Notes: generated by a model not told the origin, from the sequence alone. DNA of 64,000 nucleotides from Paenibacillus guangzhouensis (GCF_009363075.1 NZ_CP045293.1:2108001-2172000), one strand, 5' to 3'; shown: positions 1-8,711, counted from the stretch's first letter. Numbers and translations are program-made.

Positions 1-1272
1 GTTTTTCCTTAGAGTCTCAGTGCTTTGGTATGTTATCGTGTTTAAACTTCACGATCTTCCTTGCTCTGCAATTCGAGCAACAGCCCAAATAAATCCGACT
101 AATTCTCGCGCAACGGCGCCGATGGCAACATTTTTATGTTTGCTTTTTCCGAATACAAGTCGACGGTATTTATTGTGCAATCTTTCTTGCGCTTTCCATG
201 ACAGTAACTGTACTTCGGCAGGCAGTCCTTCCAATCGCTTGGCAAGATCTCCTTTAACAGCAGGCCGGTGCCGGTAGCTCCAAGCCGACTCCACTAGCGT
301 ACGTCGCAAATGTCCATTCCCTGCTTTAGTCATAGAGCCTCTTCGTGTTGTCTGACCTGACGAATATTCACGAGGAACAAGTCCTAAATAAGCCATGAGT
401 TGCGTAGGCGAACGAAATCTCTCGAATGATCCGATTTCTGCAGCAATTGTAATCGCTGTTATATGCGCAACACCGCGTAGTGATTGCAGAATCTGAATTA
501 CGGAGGACTTCGCGCCTGTCGTAGCTTGTTGGAGAAGTGCATTTTCTAATCGACCGATCCGATGCTCGATCTCTTCGAGTGCATGAAGCATTTCCGTAAA
601 GACAACTTCCATAGCTTCGTGCTGGAATGTTAGCGCTGCGAGCCAGACGCGATACTTCTTTGTCCAGCGTCGTTGAATTGACTCTGGTGGATGAATCTGG
701 TGCCGCAACAGAAATTTAAGTATCCGTTGACGAGCACGATGCGCATCCTCCCTAGCAGCTTCGCGGGAACGAACAAGGTCCCGCAGCGCTTCGTCATCAC
801 GTGTTGGTACATGAATAGCCGTCAACTCGCCAGCACGAAAAAGACGAGCAAGCTGCTCTGAATCCCGACGATCTGTTTTGACATGGTCACCCGGACGTTT
901 TGGCATGAGAGAGGGTGCAATGACAATGCAGCTCGCACCCATAGATTCGATCCAACGCTGCGTTTCGTAGCCTGTAGGGCCTGCCTCGTAGCAGAATGCA
1001 AGAGAGTCCGCGGGCCCTAATTCTTTTATTAATTTTCGAAGAGCGCCAGGGGTATGCGCAATAGTGCCATAGTAACGTGGGAGTTCACGGCCTGGATCTG
1101 CAATGGCTACTGAAATTTTTTCCTTTGATACATCTAAACCGATAAACTTTGTGACATACTGCATAGTAACAGCTCCTTTTGCTTTGTAGCTCTGAAATGG
1201 TTTGTACTCCTACTCTCCATTTTTAACCTACGATACTAAGCAAATACGGGGCTGCTTTACGTTCATCATAGC
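1..1272 (-). mobile_element. IS110-family (IS1111-type) insertion sequence, copy 1, partial at window edge
   Basis: Bases 1-1272 correspond to 35315-36586 of the second copy; the 371-residue transposases are identical and every DNA stretch compared matches. The left end of the element is cut by the window. The right end is CATAGC at 1267-1272, after which TAGC and a cassette-repeat palindrome begin. The second copy shows the same junction, so both sit at the same position of the same repeat family. IS110 elements carry a DEDD transposase and make no conventional long terminal inverted repeats. Confidence 0.9.
49..1164 (-). CDS. IS110 family transposase
   Basis: The 371-residue protein opens with the DEDD/RuvC-like domain of IS110 transposases (FIGLDVSKEKISVAIAD, first catalytic Asp; YEAGPTGYE; the KTDRRDSEQLARL block) and ends with the Transposase_20 domain (LRGVAHITAITIAAEIGSF, YLGLVPREYSSG, GNGHLRRTLVESA). 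The length is normal for the family. These enzymes recombine a circular element into DNA using an element-encoded guide RNA (bridge or seek RNA). The gene is intact and identical to the copy at 35363-36478, which argues for recent movement. The ATG start is preceded by AAAGGAGC. Confidence 0.97.
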   Translation of the reverse strand: MQYVTKFIGLDVSKEKISVAIADPGRELPRYYGTIAHTPGALRKLIKELGPADSLAFCYEAGPTGYETQRWIESMGASCIVIAPSLMPKRPGDHVKTDRRDSEQLARLFRAGELTAIHVPTRDDEALRDLVRSREAAREDAHRARQRILKFLLRHQIHPPESIQRRWTKKYRVWLAALTFQHEAMEVVFTEMLHALEEIEHRIGRLENALLQQATTGAKSSVIQILQSLRGVAHITAITIAAEIGSFERFRSPTQLMAYLGLVPREYSSGQTTRRGSMTKAGNGHLRRTLVESAWSYRHRPAVKGDLAKRLEGLPAEVQLLSWKAQERLHNKYRRLVFGKSKHKNVAIGAVARELVGFIWAVARIAEQGRS

Positions 1273-1312
1273 TAGCAAAACGCGGCTGCCGATATATGTC
1301 GGTAGTCGCGTT
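1273..1312. repeat. Cassette repeat 1, right part only (interrupted by IS copy 1)
   Basis: TAGC follows the IS end and then the palindrome AACGCGGCTGCC (1279-1290) / GGTAGTCGCGTT (1301-1312), which pairs with G-U wobbles. The left box lies on the other side of the IS, outside the window. No right box can be recognised before the next gene. Confidence 0.75.
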
Positions 1313-1358
1313 TTAGTTTTTTTTCCTCTTCTTTGAATTACTTTCAATGTATCTTTTT

Positions 1359-1892
1359 TCACAATTCTTCTTTCAAGATAGCGTATTGATAGGTATCCTG
1401 CCAGACAGGCTGTCCGTTTCCTGTTGTTTTAAAAAATACTTCCTTCATGAAAATTCCTTCACGGCGCATCGATAGACGTTCTAATAGTCTCCATGAAGCT
1501 ATGTTTTCAGGGTTACATAAAGCTATCACCCTATGTGCTCCTAATTCTTCAAAGCCGTACTTTAATATCCTTCGGCAAGCCTCTGTCGCATATCCTTGTC
1601 CATAATATGAAGGATTAAAAATATATCCAATCATCCAAGTAAGGAATTCTCTCGGCTCTTTCTGACTAAAATATATATGTCCAATCATTTTATTAGTATC
1701 TTTCAAACATACAGCAAAAAAAAGGTTATCCTTTGATCGTTCCTTCGCTATACTTTTGCATTCTTCTTCATTACTTACCGTTCCAGGCTCATACTCAAGA
1801 ACACTTTCTTGAGATAGATATTCATGCAAATCCCTCCAATCCTCCGGTTTAAACTGGCGCACTACTAGCCTTTTTGATTCTATTAATATCAT
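1359..1892 (-). CDS. GNAT family N-acetyltransferase (RimJ/RimL type)
   Basis: This 177-residue single-domain enzyme would transfer acetyl from acetyl-CoA to an amino group; the substrate cannot be told. It opens with MILIESKRLVVRQFKPEDW, the beginning typical of Acetyltransf_3 proteins. The acetyl-CoA motif A region is YYGQGYATEACRRILKYGF (about residues 91-109), followed by GAHRVIALCNPENIASWRLLERL, the usual alpha4-beta7 region. It lies between cassette repeats 1 and 2, on the same strand as the other cassette genes, and appears to be the cargo of one cassette. GGAG lies a few bases upstream of the ATG. Confidence 0.92.
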   Translation of the reverse strand: MILIESKRLVVRQFKPEDWRDLHEYLSQESVLEYEPGTVSNEEECKSIAKERSKDNLFFAVCLKDTNKMIGHIYFSQKEPREFLTWMIGYIFNPSYYGQGYATEACRRILKYGFEELGAHRVIALCNPENIASWRLLERLSMRREGIFMKEVFFKTTGNGQPVWQDTYQYAILKEEL

Positions 1893-2054
1893 ATTTTACA
1901 ACTCCAGTTTATTTAGAATACTTATTCATAAGAAAATAAACGCACCAAGATACCTCTATTGACCTCCCCTTCTGAGTAAGTATTTAGGCTATTTCAGATA
2001 ACGTCTTATTCACGAACTTCGTAAATACATATGTAGGATATTCGAGAAACTATT

Positions 2055-2146
2055 GAACTATCCTGCCAGTTAGTTAAGAAAAGTCATTCGACACAAAACG
2101 CCGACTGACTTCAAAAAGGCTTCATTGACCTATCGAGTCCCGTTAG
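2055..2146. repeat. Cassette repeat 2
   Basis: Left box GAACTATCCTGCCAGTTAG (2055-2073), a weaker palindrome AAGTCA/TGACTT (2081-2086 and 2106-2111), and right box TATCGAGTCCCGTTAG (2131-2146). The DNA to its right (2000-2054) carries the extended leader with ATTCACGAACTTCGTAAATA and TATTCGAGAAAC, also found beside repeat 3. Confidence 0.85.
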
Positions 2147-2212
2147 TTGGTAGTAAGTGATTTGGCAAGCAAACCGGAAGAGAAAGTTGCATCATGCATT
2201 ACACCAACTCCT

Positions 2213-2674
2213 TTATAGTTTTCCTTCCATCCCAGACGGTACTTTCGACTTCGCTCGCAATACGGAGCTTAAAGTGATACATATTAAGGCAAGCGCAGTA
2301 AATAGAATTCCGCCCAATACGATTTCCCCTGTACCAGAGATAGCGATCAGCCAGCCTCCTACGGCCGTTCCGATTGTGACACCAAGATTTGAAAAGGAGA
2401 CGAACAGACTATTTGCAAACTCCGGTGCTTCGGGTGCTTCCGAAGTAAGCCAGATTTGACTGACGATAAGCCCACTTGTATGCACAGCTCCCCACAGTGC
2501 AACAATGCCGATAAGCCATAGTAACGATGCACCTGCATATTGAAGAAGCATGTAGCACATCGCCATAACGATTGGATAAAGCAGCGTCGTTCTCTTTAGA
2601 TGCTTGCCGAGTAACTTGCCCGCATACCAGTTGCCTGCCACACCGCTGGCGCCAAAGACGACCAATAAGCTGGT
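2213..2674 (-). pseudogene. MFS efflux transporter, C-terminal fragment
   Basis: About 153 residues remain of a major facilitator superfamily permease of the arabinose-efflux (AraJ/YdhP-like) type. Four to five hydrophobic segments are visible, with the motif TSLLVVFGASGVAGNWYAGKLLG, the loop after it, and a conserved C-terminal half ending in SGMEGKL. The reading frame is closed by TAA just upstream, so the N-terminal half is missing; it ends 18 bp from the next gene with no repeat between. The fragment could start at the TTG at 2663-2665 but would not form a transporter. It is probably a cassette truncated by deletion. Confidence 0.8.
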
Positions 2675-2692
2675 TTAGGCGAAGTACATGCT

Positions 2693-3172
2693 TTATAAAA
2701 GTTTTTCAGTCTTATAGTCATTTAATTTGTTTTCAATGTAATTCCAAGCATTATTGAGATTTCTAAATACCCAACCTATATCTTCAATGTATTTTATGCT
2801 TTCAATCCCTAATAAGAGCGTCCTAATCGCTTCCTCTGATTTATCTCCCACAATTAATGAAACAGGAAATGGTATGTCGCTGTACTTATCATTCCCAATA
2901 GAAAAAATACTTTCAATTCGATCTCCCCAGTCATAAGTCAGATCCCTTAAATCAATTATAAGACCTCCTGGTTCCCAGGCTTCTAAAACGGCCTTTCCAA
3001 TTGCAGTCATATACGCAGCATCAGAATTACCATCAGAACCATATCCGTAAATACCAGTAAACTTTAATATCATAATTTCTAAATAATCTACTGTATTTGA
3101 ACTTCCAAGATGTACTTCGTACTGAATACTACTTAGTTCTTCTAAGCTCTTTTGCTCAGTTTTTATTTTCAT
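2693..3172 (-). CDS. hypothetical protein, 159 aa
   Basis: I do not recognise the family. I chose the ATG at 3172 (MKIKTEQKSLEEL) because GGAGG stands five bases upstream; an upstream start at 3244 lacks a ribosome binding site and lies in the repeat leader. The soluble protein shows alternating strands and helices, with a core GGLIIDLRDLTYDWGD and PFPVSLIVGDKSEEAIRTLL that resembles a STAS-like or nucleotide-binding alpha/beta fold, but this is only a resemblance. It is cargo between the MFS fragment and cassette repeat 3. Confidence 0.75.
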   Translation of the reverse strand: MKIKTEQKSLEELSSIQYEVHLGSSNTVDYLEIMILKFTGIYGYGSDGNSDAAYMTAIGKAVLEAWEPGGLIIDLRDLTYDWGDRIESIFSIGNDKYSDIPFPVSLIVGDKSEEAIRTLLLGIESIKYIEDIGWVFRNLNNAWNYIENKLNDYKTEKLL

Positions 3173-3268
3173 ATGATCCTCCGTGATATCCTTCAAGTTC
3201 ATTTCGCCTAACGTCTTACTCACGAACTTCGTAAATAATTCCATATTTAGGGTATTCGCGAAACTTTT

Positions 3269-3342
3269 GAACTATCCTGCCCGATAGTTGAACAGGCAGC
3301 CAATAATGCTGGCTGCCTGTTCATCATGTCGTGTCTCGTTAG
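3269..3342. repeat. Cassette repeat 3
   Basis: Left box GAACTATCCTGCCCGATAG (3269-3287), perfect 13-bp palindrome TGAACAGGCAGCC/GGCTGCCTGTTCA (3289-3301 and 3311-3323), right box CATGTCGTGTCTCGTTAG ending at 3342. The extended leader with CACGAACTTCGTAAATA and TATTCGCGAAAC lies at 3211-3265. Confidence 0.92.
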
Positions 3343-3374
3343 CTTAACAAAAGCATCAACGGCTGCCTATAAAT

Positions 3375-3569
3375 TTAATATATTCGAAAGAATGCCCAAA
3401 CAACTGCTGTGATTGCAATTAATGCAGCCATTGTCACAAAAGTATAATAACCGGCTTTAGTTTTTACACTGCTCCGTTTGTCATAAACCTGTGGCTTTAC
3501 CCCCAATCCAAGCCACAAATCCCCCACAAGACTCACAACGACTATTGCGAAATTTTTGATAAGTTTCAT
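3375..3569 (-). CDS. small membrane protein, 64 aa
   Basis: This short protein has two hydrophobic segments, IKNFAIVVVSLVGDLWLGLGV (about residues 4-24) and FVTMAALIAITAVVWAFF (about 45-62), joined by a basic loop. A good ribosome binding site (AAGGAG, nine bases before the ATG) supports translation. It is cargo between repeats 3 and 4, with its stop 33 bp from the right box of repeat 3. No family is recognised; a small toxin, immunity protein or transporter helper are possibilities only. Confidence 0.7.
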   Translation of the reverse strand: MKLIKNFAIVVVSLVGDLWLGLGVKPQVYDKRSSVKTKAGYYTFVTMAALIAITAVVWAFFRIY

Positions 3570-3626
3570 GTCACAGCGCTCCTTTTACAGAACTATTTAC
3601 CAGTATCTATATATTACCACATATTG

Positions 3627-3641
3627 GAACTACACTGTCCG
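3627..3641. repeat. Cassette repeat 4, left box (split by group II intron)
   Basis: GAACTACACTGTCCG is the outer half of a diverged left box. The missing TTAG is found at 5543 on the far side of the intron, so the intact site would read CTGTCCGTTAG. Confidence 0.8.
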
Positions 3642-5542
3642 ATCGAGTAGGAGGCTACCCATTAGTTGAGTAGCCGGCCTCTCACACCACCGTACGTACC
3701 GTTCGGTATACGGCGGTTCAACCGTTTAAGTGCAATTGACGTAGTCGCTCGTACTGCGCAGGGAAGTCATAATACCCTGCCTGTGCGAGCTTTTCATTTG
3801 TAATAGAGCGATGCAGTATCGCGCATCCAGCAATTCGCCAATATCCCAATCGAGTATTCCCCCATTGGTATGCTTGCCCCTCCGCTACCCCCAGCTTTCG
3901 CAAGTTCTGTACCTTCGTTCTCGGCTTCTTCCACTGCTTCCAGATGTACATCCGCATTCGTCGTCGTAGCCATTCATTCCAGCTTTGCAGGATTCGCTTC
4001 ATATCGGCTACGTAAAAGTATCCGATCCATCCGCGTATGTAGACCTTTACGTTCTCCATAACCTGTCTAGCATTCCTTCCTTGGCTTCGGCTTGTTAGCT
4101 CTTTCAGTTTCTTCTTCGCCTTTGCTAGAGATTGCCTATGGGGGCGGATATAGACACCGCTCCCCTTCTTCCCTAGAGCATAGCCAAGGAATTTAAAGTG
4201 CTTCTGGGCAAGTACGCTGACGACCTTACTTTTCTGCGCATTTATCGTGAGCTTCAGTTTGTTCTCTAGGTACTTTCGGCTCGTTTCCAGTATTCGGATC
4301 GCTGCTCGTTTGCTTCTCGCTAGCACCACGATGTCATCCGCATAGCGAATGACGTTAACTCCTCGACTTTCCATCTCCTGATCAAATTCGTTCAAATAGA
4401 TGTTTGTGCTAGAAGTGGCGACAGTGGGCCTCCCTGCGGGGATCCTTCTTCCGTTTCGCGTCGTACTCCGTTTTCCATAACCCCACTTTTTAAGTATTTC
4501 TTAATCAGGTCCGTTACACGTTTATCCGTGACCTGTTTGCGTAGAAGGTTCATTAACAGCTCGTGGTTCAGCGTATCGAAGTATTTGGAGAGGTCAATTT
4601 CTACCGCGTAGTCATATCCTTGCTCCGCATAGCTTTTCACTCTCCAAATTGCCTGCTGGGCGCTCCGTCCCGGACGGTAACCATAACTTCCGTTCGAAAA
4701 GAGCGGTTCGAACATCGGTTGCAACTGCTGAGCAATGGCTTGCTGGATAATGCGATCCACCACCGTAGGAATACCGAGCTTTCGCACGCCACTCCCATCC
4801 GGTTTGGGGATTTCTTTGCGCCGTACCGGGCTCGGTTTGTATCTCCCAGCCCGGATACTTTGTAGTAGTTCGTCTCTATTTTCTTGCAGCCACGGAAGTG
4901 CCGCCTCGACGGTCATTCCGTCAATCCCTGGCGCTCCATGGTTGCTCTTGACTCGCTTGTAGGCTTTGTTCAGGTTGTCCCTGTTTAGTATCCTTTCTAG
5001 CAAGTCCATTGCACCGTCTCTTTCTCTGCTTTCCCGAGTATCGATGCTCCGCGCTCCTGCATACTCTTCGTGTTCCACACTATCCCTTTGCAGGCAGCCC
5101 TTTCGGTATTCTGCTTTCATCGCACCAATTCTCCTTCGAGTAGGTATTCAAGACTTACGATTGTTCAGCCCTTTCCGAGAAAAAAAACTTCCCGGTACTA
5201 TGGCCTCTGCTGACTTCTCACAGCAAGCTTTACTCCGTCGTTCGGATTTTTTTCCTACTCCACGTCTGTGAGATCTCCCCGGGTAAGAGCGATAACCTTC
5301 CCCTCATCTATCTGCCACATCTACATCATGGGATTCGTGTAGTATTGGACTTTGCTTTGGTAAGCAAGCTCGTCCGTCCCTTGATGCCTTCTATATGATT
5401 TCTGTTCGTCAGACCGAGGGTTTGCCTCCGGCTTCCTTCAGATTCCGCCTCACGGTGGACACCCTTGCCTTTAGCTAACAGTTCCTACTGCCAAGTCTGT
5501 AGCGGACTTTCACCGCCAAGTTATCGCCCATGCCGGGCGCAC
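3642..5542 (-). mobile_element. group II intron, class C-like
   Basis: On the minus strand the element begins GTGCGCCCGGCATGG (from 5542), a group II 5' end, and ends CCTACTCGAT (3642). Domain V is recognisable at about 3675-3715, upstream of a domain VI hairpin with a CTAA branch region. The exons rejoin as CGCTAA|CGGACAG, which restores a cassette-repeat left box. The palindrome of repeat 4 lies directly upstream of the 5' splice site, matching class C introns, which need a stem-loop in the 5' exon. The encoded RT has no endonuclease domain, also a class C trait. Confidence 0.88.
3718..5120 (-). pseudogene. ltrA: group II intron reverse transcriptase/maturase, frameshifted
   Basis: The protein would be about 465 residues. 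The N-terminal part (4392-5120) has the RT fingers and palm: YKRVKSNHGAPGIDGMTVE, KLGIPTVVDRIIQQAI, YGYRPGRSAQQAI, the first catalytic Asp in IDLSKYFDTL, and SPQGGPLSPLLA. The catalytic YADD lies in the other frame (3718-4395; VIRYADDIVVLAR), followed by the maturase X domain and a group II maturase-specific region. Reading LLA-NIYLNEF needs removal of one CA from a CACA repeat near 4411, so a 2-nt insertion breaks the enzyme between the two catalytic blocks. Mobility would need an RT supplied in trans. Confidence 0.9.
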
Positions 5543-5612
5543 TTAGCGAAACGCGGCTGCCGATTTATGCCGGCAGCCGCATTTTAGATATTAAGCTATA
5601 GTGTCCCGTTAG
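5543..5612. repeat. Cassette repeat 4, palindrome and right box
   Basis: TTAG (5543-5546) completes the left box across the intron. Palindrome GCGGCTGCCG/CGGCAGCCGC (5553-5562 and 5571-5580), right box CTATAGTGTCCCGTTAG (5596-5612). The next gene stops two bases further on. Confidence 0.92.
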
Positions 5613-5613
5613 T

Positions 5614-6129
5614 TCAATAGTCACCATTACTTTCAATGGTAATATTCAATTTTTTTAGCATTACATTGACCACATTCAGCGCTTCATTTCGCTGTTTGTA
5701 ATCCGAAGTACAAAATCTAATCATTTCTAAATCGTTATCTATTTGTTTTATGTCTTCTGCGATATCGTCAGGTACTGCTATCCAAGATAAATGATGCTGC
5801 AATTCAGCGATGCTGTACGTACCTTCAATAAACTTACGACAAGCTAATTTGAACTCGTAAAGACTGTCGTCATTAATCGGCTCCCAATCAGGGTCTCTTT
5901 TGTCTTGCTCTGCTGGCTTCCTAACAAATTGGGTTGCCGTTTCCTCACAAGCGCCATACAGTAGGTAATTCTTTTGCGCCTCTATCAATGGTATCTTATT
6001 GGCTCCTAAATCATATTCATTCATTTTTTGAAAAGGGTCATCTTCCCAATAACATACTGGACAAATGTCATAATCCCCGTCACTGTCTATCGTTTTGTAG
6101 CCGCAACAGGGGCATGTATACTTTTTCAC
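5614..6129 (-). CDS. CPCC family cysteine-rich protein
   Basis: The protein starts MKKYTCPCCGYKTID and carries a second CPVC pair about 18 residues on (DYDICPVCYWEDDP), the pattern of the Cys_rich_CPCC family, probably binding one zinc. The conserved EAQKNYLLYGACEE segment follows, and then an extra helical C-terminal region of about 80 residues. I chose the GTG at 6129 because GAGGTG lies just upstream; a TTG a few codons earlier has none. Its function is unknown. It is cargo of the cassette between repeats 4 and 5, with its stop two bases from the right box. Confidence 0.88.
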   Translation of the reverse strand: MKKYTCPCCGYKTIDSDGDYDICPVCYWEDDPFQKMNEYDLGANKIPLIEAQKNYLLYGACEETATQFVRKPAEQDKRDPDWEPINDDSLYEFKLACRKFIEGTYSIAELQHHLSWIAVPDDIAEDIKQIDNDLEMIRFCTSDYKQRNEALNVVNVMLKKLNITIESNGDY

Positions 6130-6185
6130 AGTACACCTCAAATACTTTTTTCTTTATCATAAAACACCCAACCTCTATTTGCACT

Positions 6186-6270
6186 AAACTGCCCGTTAGT
6201 TGAGCAAAGGCAGCTGATCTATATGATCGCTGCCTTAATTGTCGCATATTGCTCTATCGTGTCCCGTTAG
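6186..6270. repeat. Cassette repeat 5
   Basis: Left box AAACTGCCCGTTAG (6186-6199), palindrome AAGGCAG...CTGCCTT (6207-6213 and 6230-6236) extended by GATC/GATC, right box CTATCGTGTCCCGTTAG (6254-6270). The copy at 33943 is nearly identical over its whole length. Confidence 0.93.
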
Positions 6271-6372
6271 TGCAATGCCCCAAATTTTACTATAATACGA
6301 TTTCTCCATACTGATTAGACTGACTCCATTCGCAAGGAGTCAGGTTTTCGAATCAAAGTTATAATTTATACT

Positions 6373-7410
6373 TTAAATGTGGTTTGTTTCAGTAAAAACT
6401 ATTTCTGCTAAGTCGGAAGCGATTTTTTCTTTTGGAGTAATCGATAAATTACTTAGAACAATGACGACAACATTTTCGTCAACGTAACGGTTAAATTCAG
6501 ATTTAAATCCATATATGCCGCCACCATGACCAATACGTCGTTTGTTGGTATCTCCAAATTTATCGTCTGCGATAAACCAACCATACCCATAAGAGGCACT
6601 ATACTGATAAGAAGTTACATAGGGGTTATGCATCAAATCAACTGAGGCAATATTAATAATTTTGTCCGTGTATAGTCCACGATCGAATAAATATAGATCC
6701 TCAACGGTTGAATAGAGGCTTCCACCACCAGTTGGGATGGACATGTCAATAAACTCGCAATTTACAACTTTGTGGTTGTCTATCTCATAACCGGAAGCTC
6801 TATTTTTTAGGATAGTTTTATGGTTATCGCAACCACTGTTAAGCATATTTAAGGGTGTAAAAATGTGTTTTTGTAAAAAAACATCGAACGTTTCTTTTGA
6901 AATATATTCGACGATGTGTGCCAGCAATACGTATCCAGAGTTACTGTATTTAAATTGATCTCCAGGTTCATATTCTAACGGAAGATTTTTGAAGCGATTC
7001 ACGGTATTTTCTGGTCTGGATTGTATCCCTTTGAATTCAGCGTAATCTGGAAGTTGTGTAAAATTCGGTATGCCAGAGGTGTGTGTTAAAATGTGATGTA
7101 TTGTAATTTTGTGGCCGTTTGGGTAGTCGGGAAGGAAGTGATCAATAGGATCATGTATGCTTAGGAGTCCTTGTTCTTGTAACAGTAAAATTGCAATGGC
7201 AGTAAAGGGTTTGCTTGTAGAACCAAGTCTGAATTTAGTCTGAGGGGTATTTGGGACTGCGTGTTCAAGATTTGCCATTCCGTATCCCTTATTGAGTATA
7301 ACTTCTCCTTGCTTGGCAATAAGGATAGAGCCGCTAAAATGACCTAACTTGGTTTGATATTCCATGTAGTCATGTGCCCTAGAATGGGTTTCACTTACTA
7401 AACTTGTCAC
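6373..7410 (-). CDS. serine hydrolase, beta-lactamase/penicillin-binding-protein family
   Basis: This class C beta-lactamase-related (Pfam Beta-lactamase) protein has the three active-site motifs: SxxK in GSTSKPFTAIA, YxN as YSNSGY, and HxG as HGGGIYG. No signal peptide is obvious. The family includes beta-lactamases, DD-peptidases and esterases, and the substrate cannot be told from sequence. I prefer the GTG at 7410, which has AAGGAG 11 bases upstream, over the TTG at 7446, which has none. It is cargo between repeats 5 and 6, with 100 bp between its stop and the right box. A long A/T-rich leader (7447-7650) precedes it. Confidence 0.9.
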   Translation of the reverse strand: MTSLVSETHSRAHDYMEYQTKLGHFSGSILIAKQGEVILNKGYGMANLEHAVPNTPQTKFRLGSTSKPFTAIAILLLQEQGLLSIHDPIDHFLPDYPNGHKITIHHILTHTSGIPNFTQLPDYAEFKGIQSRPENTVNRFKNLPLEYEPGDQFKYSNSGYVLLAHIVEYISKETFDVFLQKHIFTPLNMLNSGCDNHKTILKNRASGYEIDNHKVVNCEFIDMSIPTGGGSLYSTVEDLYLFDRGLYTDKIINIASVDLMHNPYVTSYQYSASYGYGWFIADDKFGDTNKRRIGHGGGIYGFKSEFNRYVDENVVVIVLSNLSITPKEKIASDLAEIVFTETNHI

Positions 7411-7654
7411 TAAGCAACCAACTCCTTGATTTGAGTTTCCGATCAAAGCTATTCTACAGGGTAAATATGGTAAATTAAATTCTTATATTACAAATTTTTT
7501 TATGGTATAATATATGTAGGGAAAAGGTTCCGCAAGGAATTCTTATCCCTATTTTTCTTCGAATTTTTTTGGAAACTTGCCGTTACAGACAGCGCAGAGA
7601 ATCATATCATAAATCAATTCATAAGCGAATCACTAATTCTAACTGCCTACCACG

Positions 7655-7733
7655 CTATACTGCCCATTAGTGAAACGCGGCTGCCGATCGTGCCGGCAGC
7701 CGCGTTTTTAATGAAGCTATAGTGTCCCGTTAG
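7655..7733. repeat. Cassette repeat 6
   Basis: Left box CTATACTGCCCATTAG (7655-7670), perfect 13-bp palindrome AACGCGGCTGCCG/CGGCAGCCGCGTT (7674-7686 and 7694-7706), right box CTATAGTGTCCCGTTAG (7717-7733). Confidence 0.93.
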
Positions 7734-7764
7734 GTTAACAAAGTATCGATTTAATATCTATTAT

Positions 7765-8319
7765 TTAATTGAGCTCCTCAGCTAGGAGTGAATATATGAG
7801 GGTATCGGTAAATAAAGTGCCAAAAGAGTATGCCCTTAACAGACCTTCATTCTTAAAATTACATTTTTCCAATAAACTTATTGACGCATTATTTTCGGGC
7901 ATTACCATTGCTTGAATACGATGCAATCCTAAATTATTAAACCCAAAAGGTATTATGGCGCCTAATGCCTCTAACATGAAGCCTCTTTTCCATTGTTCAC
8001 GCGATAGGTTATAACTGATATTTGCCATTGACCCTCTTACAAAGTTACCTAATATACACGTACCGATAATCTTATCAGTTCCCTTTTCAGATATTCCCCA
8101 GACAATCATTTCTTTTCTCTTAAACGCATTACTAAAGCGTACAAAGGTGCTTGCAACTGTCTTTACATCTTTTGGACAATCATATCCCCAAAACATTGTT
8201 ACTTCCTTGTTAGAGAAATAATTAAAGTAATCTTCTGCATCCTCGGATTGAAGTTCGCGCAATATTAAACGTTCTGTTTCGATAATAGGAAACTCTTGAA
8301 ATGACTCATTAAAACTCAT
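7765..8319 (-). CDS. GNAT family N-acetyltransferase (RimJ/RimL type)
   Basis: The 184-residue protein begins with FPIIETERLILRELQSEDAEDYF and ends with the acetyl-CoA region EQWKRGFMLEALGAIIPFGFNNLGLHRIQAMVMPENNASISLLEKCNF, the standard Acetyltransf_3 layout. It is not a close copy of the enzyme at 1359-1892, so the two came in separately. Relatives acetylate ribosomal proteins or small amines; the substrate here is unknown. GGAGAG lies upstream of the ATG. It is the last cassette gene of the first block, flanked by repeat 6 and the isolated left box at 8391. Confidence 0.93.
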   Translation of the reverse strand: MSFNESFQEFPIIETERLILRELQSEDAEDYFNYFSNKEVTMFWGYDCPKDVKTVASTFVRFSNAFKRKEMIVWGISEKGTDKIIGTCILGNFVRGSMANISYNLSREQWKRGFMLEALGAIIPFGFNNLGLHRIQAMVMPENNASISLLEKCNFKNEGLLRAYSFGTLFTDTLIYSLLAEELN

Positions 8320-8390
8320 TTTTTATCTTCTCTCCATCCCATGAAAAAGTTCTTCCAGCACGCCAATAATAATTCTACAGATATTTCAAG

Positions 8391-8406
8391 TTATCCTGCC
8401 CGTTAG
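8391..8406. repeat. Cassette repeat 7, left box only (edge of block)
   Basis: TTATCCTGCCCGTTAG matches the left box, but neither a related palindrome nor a right box follows. Unrelated sequence begins immediately after, so this is the edge of the cassette block and probably a rearrangement point. Confidence 0.75.
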
Positions 8407-8496
8407 CTTAACGCCTCTGATCAATCTGCATCATTTTATTATTGATAATCGTCCTCATTTACGTAATACAATATATGCTCTTGTCTTCAATCGGCA

Positions 8497-8544
8497 AACG
8501 ATATATGTTCTTGTCATTCGTTTTTGACAAGAACATATATCGTT
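8497..8544. repeat. 20-bp perfect inverted repeat
   Basis: AACGATATATGTTCTTGTCA (8497-8516) and its exact complement (8525-8544) enclose an 8-base loop. An imperfect direct copy, CAATATATGCTCTTGTC, lies just upstream (near 8469). The A-rich run after it makes it a possible terminator on the plus strand, but the length and AT content also suit a remnant of mobile-element ends. Confidence 0.7.
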
Positions 8545-8589
8545 AAAACAAAAAAAGCCGTTAATACGCGGCCAACGAGGAGGAAATTC

Positions 8590-8679
8590 ATGTTCAATAG
8601 AAAAATATCCACCCTGATCATTTCAACGGCTCTGCCGACACGGCCCTGTCTGAAGGCTATTAGATTAGGATTCATATAA
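8590..8679 (+). pseudogene. signal-peptide-like gene start remnant, 29 codons
   Basis: GAGGAGG six bases upstream of an ATG leads a short frame, MFNRKISTLIISTALPT followed by 12 further residues, that looks like the beginning of an exported protein (basic N-terminus, hydrophobic stretch) and then stops. It is probably the 5' stub of a deleted secreted-protein gene. It could be a genuine very small peptide, but nothing else supports that. Confidence 0.35.
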
Positions 8680-8688
8680 AAAATTAAA

Positions 8689-8711
8689 GGGCACCCAAAA
8701 ACAAGGTGCCC
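8689..8711 (-). terminator. terminator of the mannan operon
   Basis: Stem GGGCACC/GGTGCCC followed on the minus strand by TTTAATTTTTT, placed 55 bp after the GH76 stop codon. The position and T-run fit a Rho-independent terminator for the five-gene operon. Confidence 0.8.
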
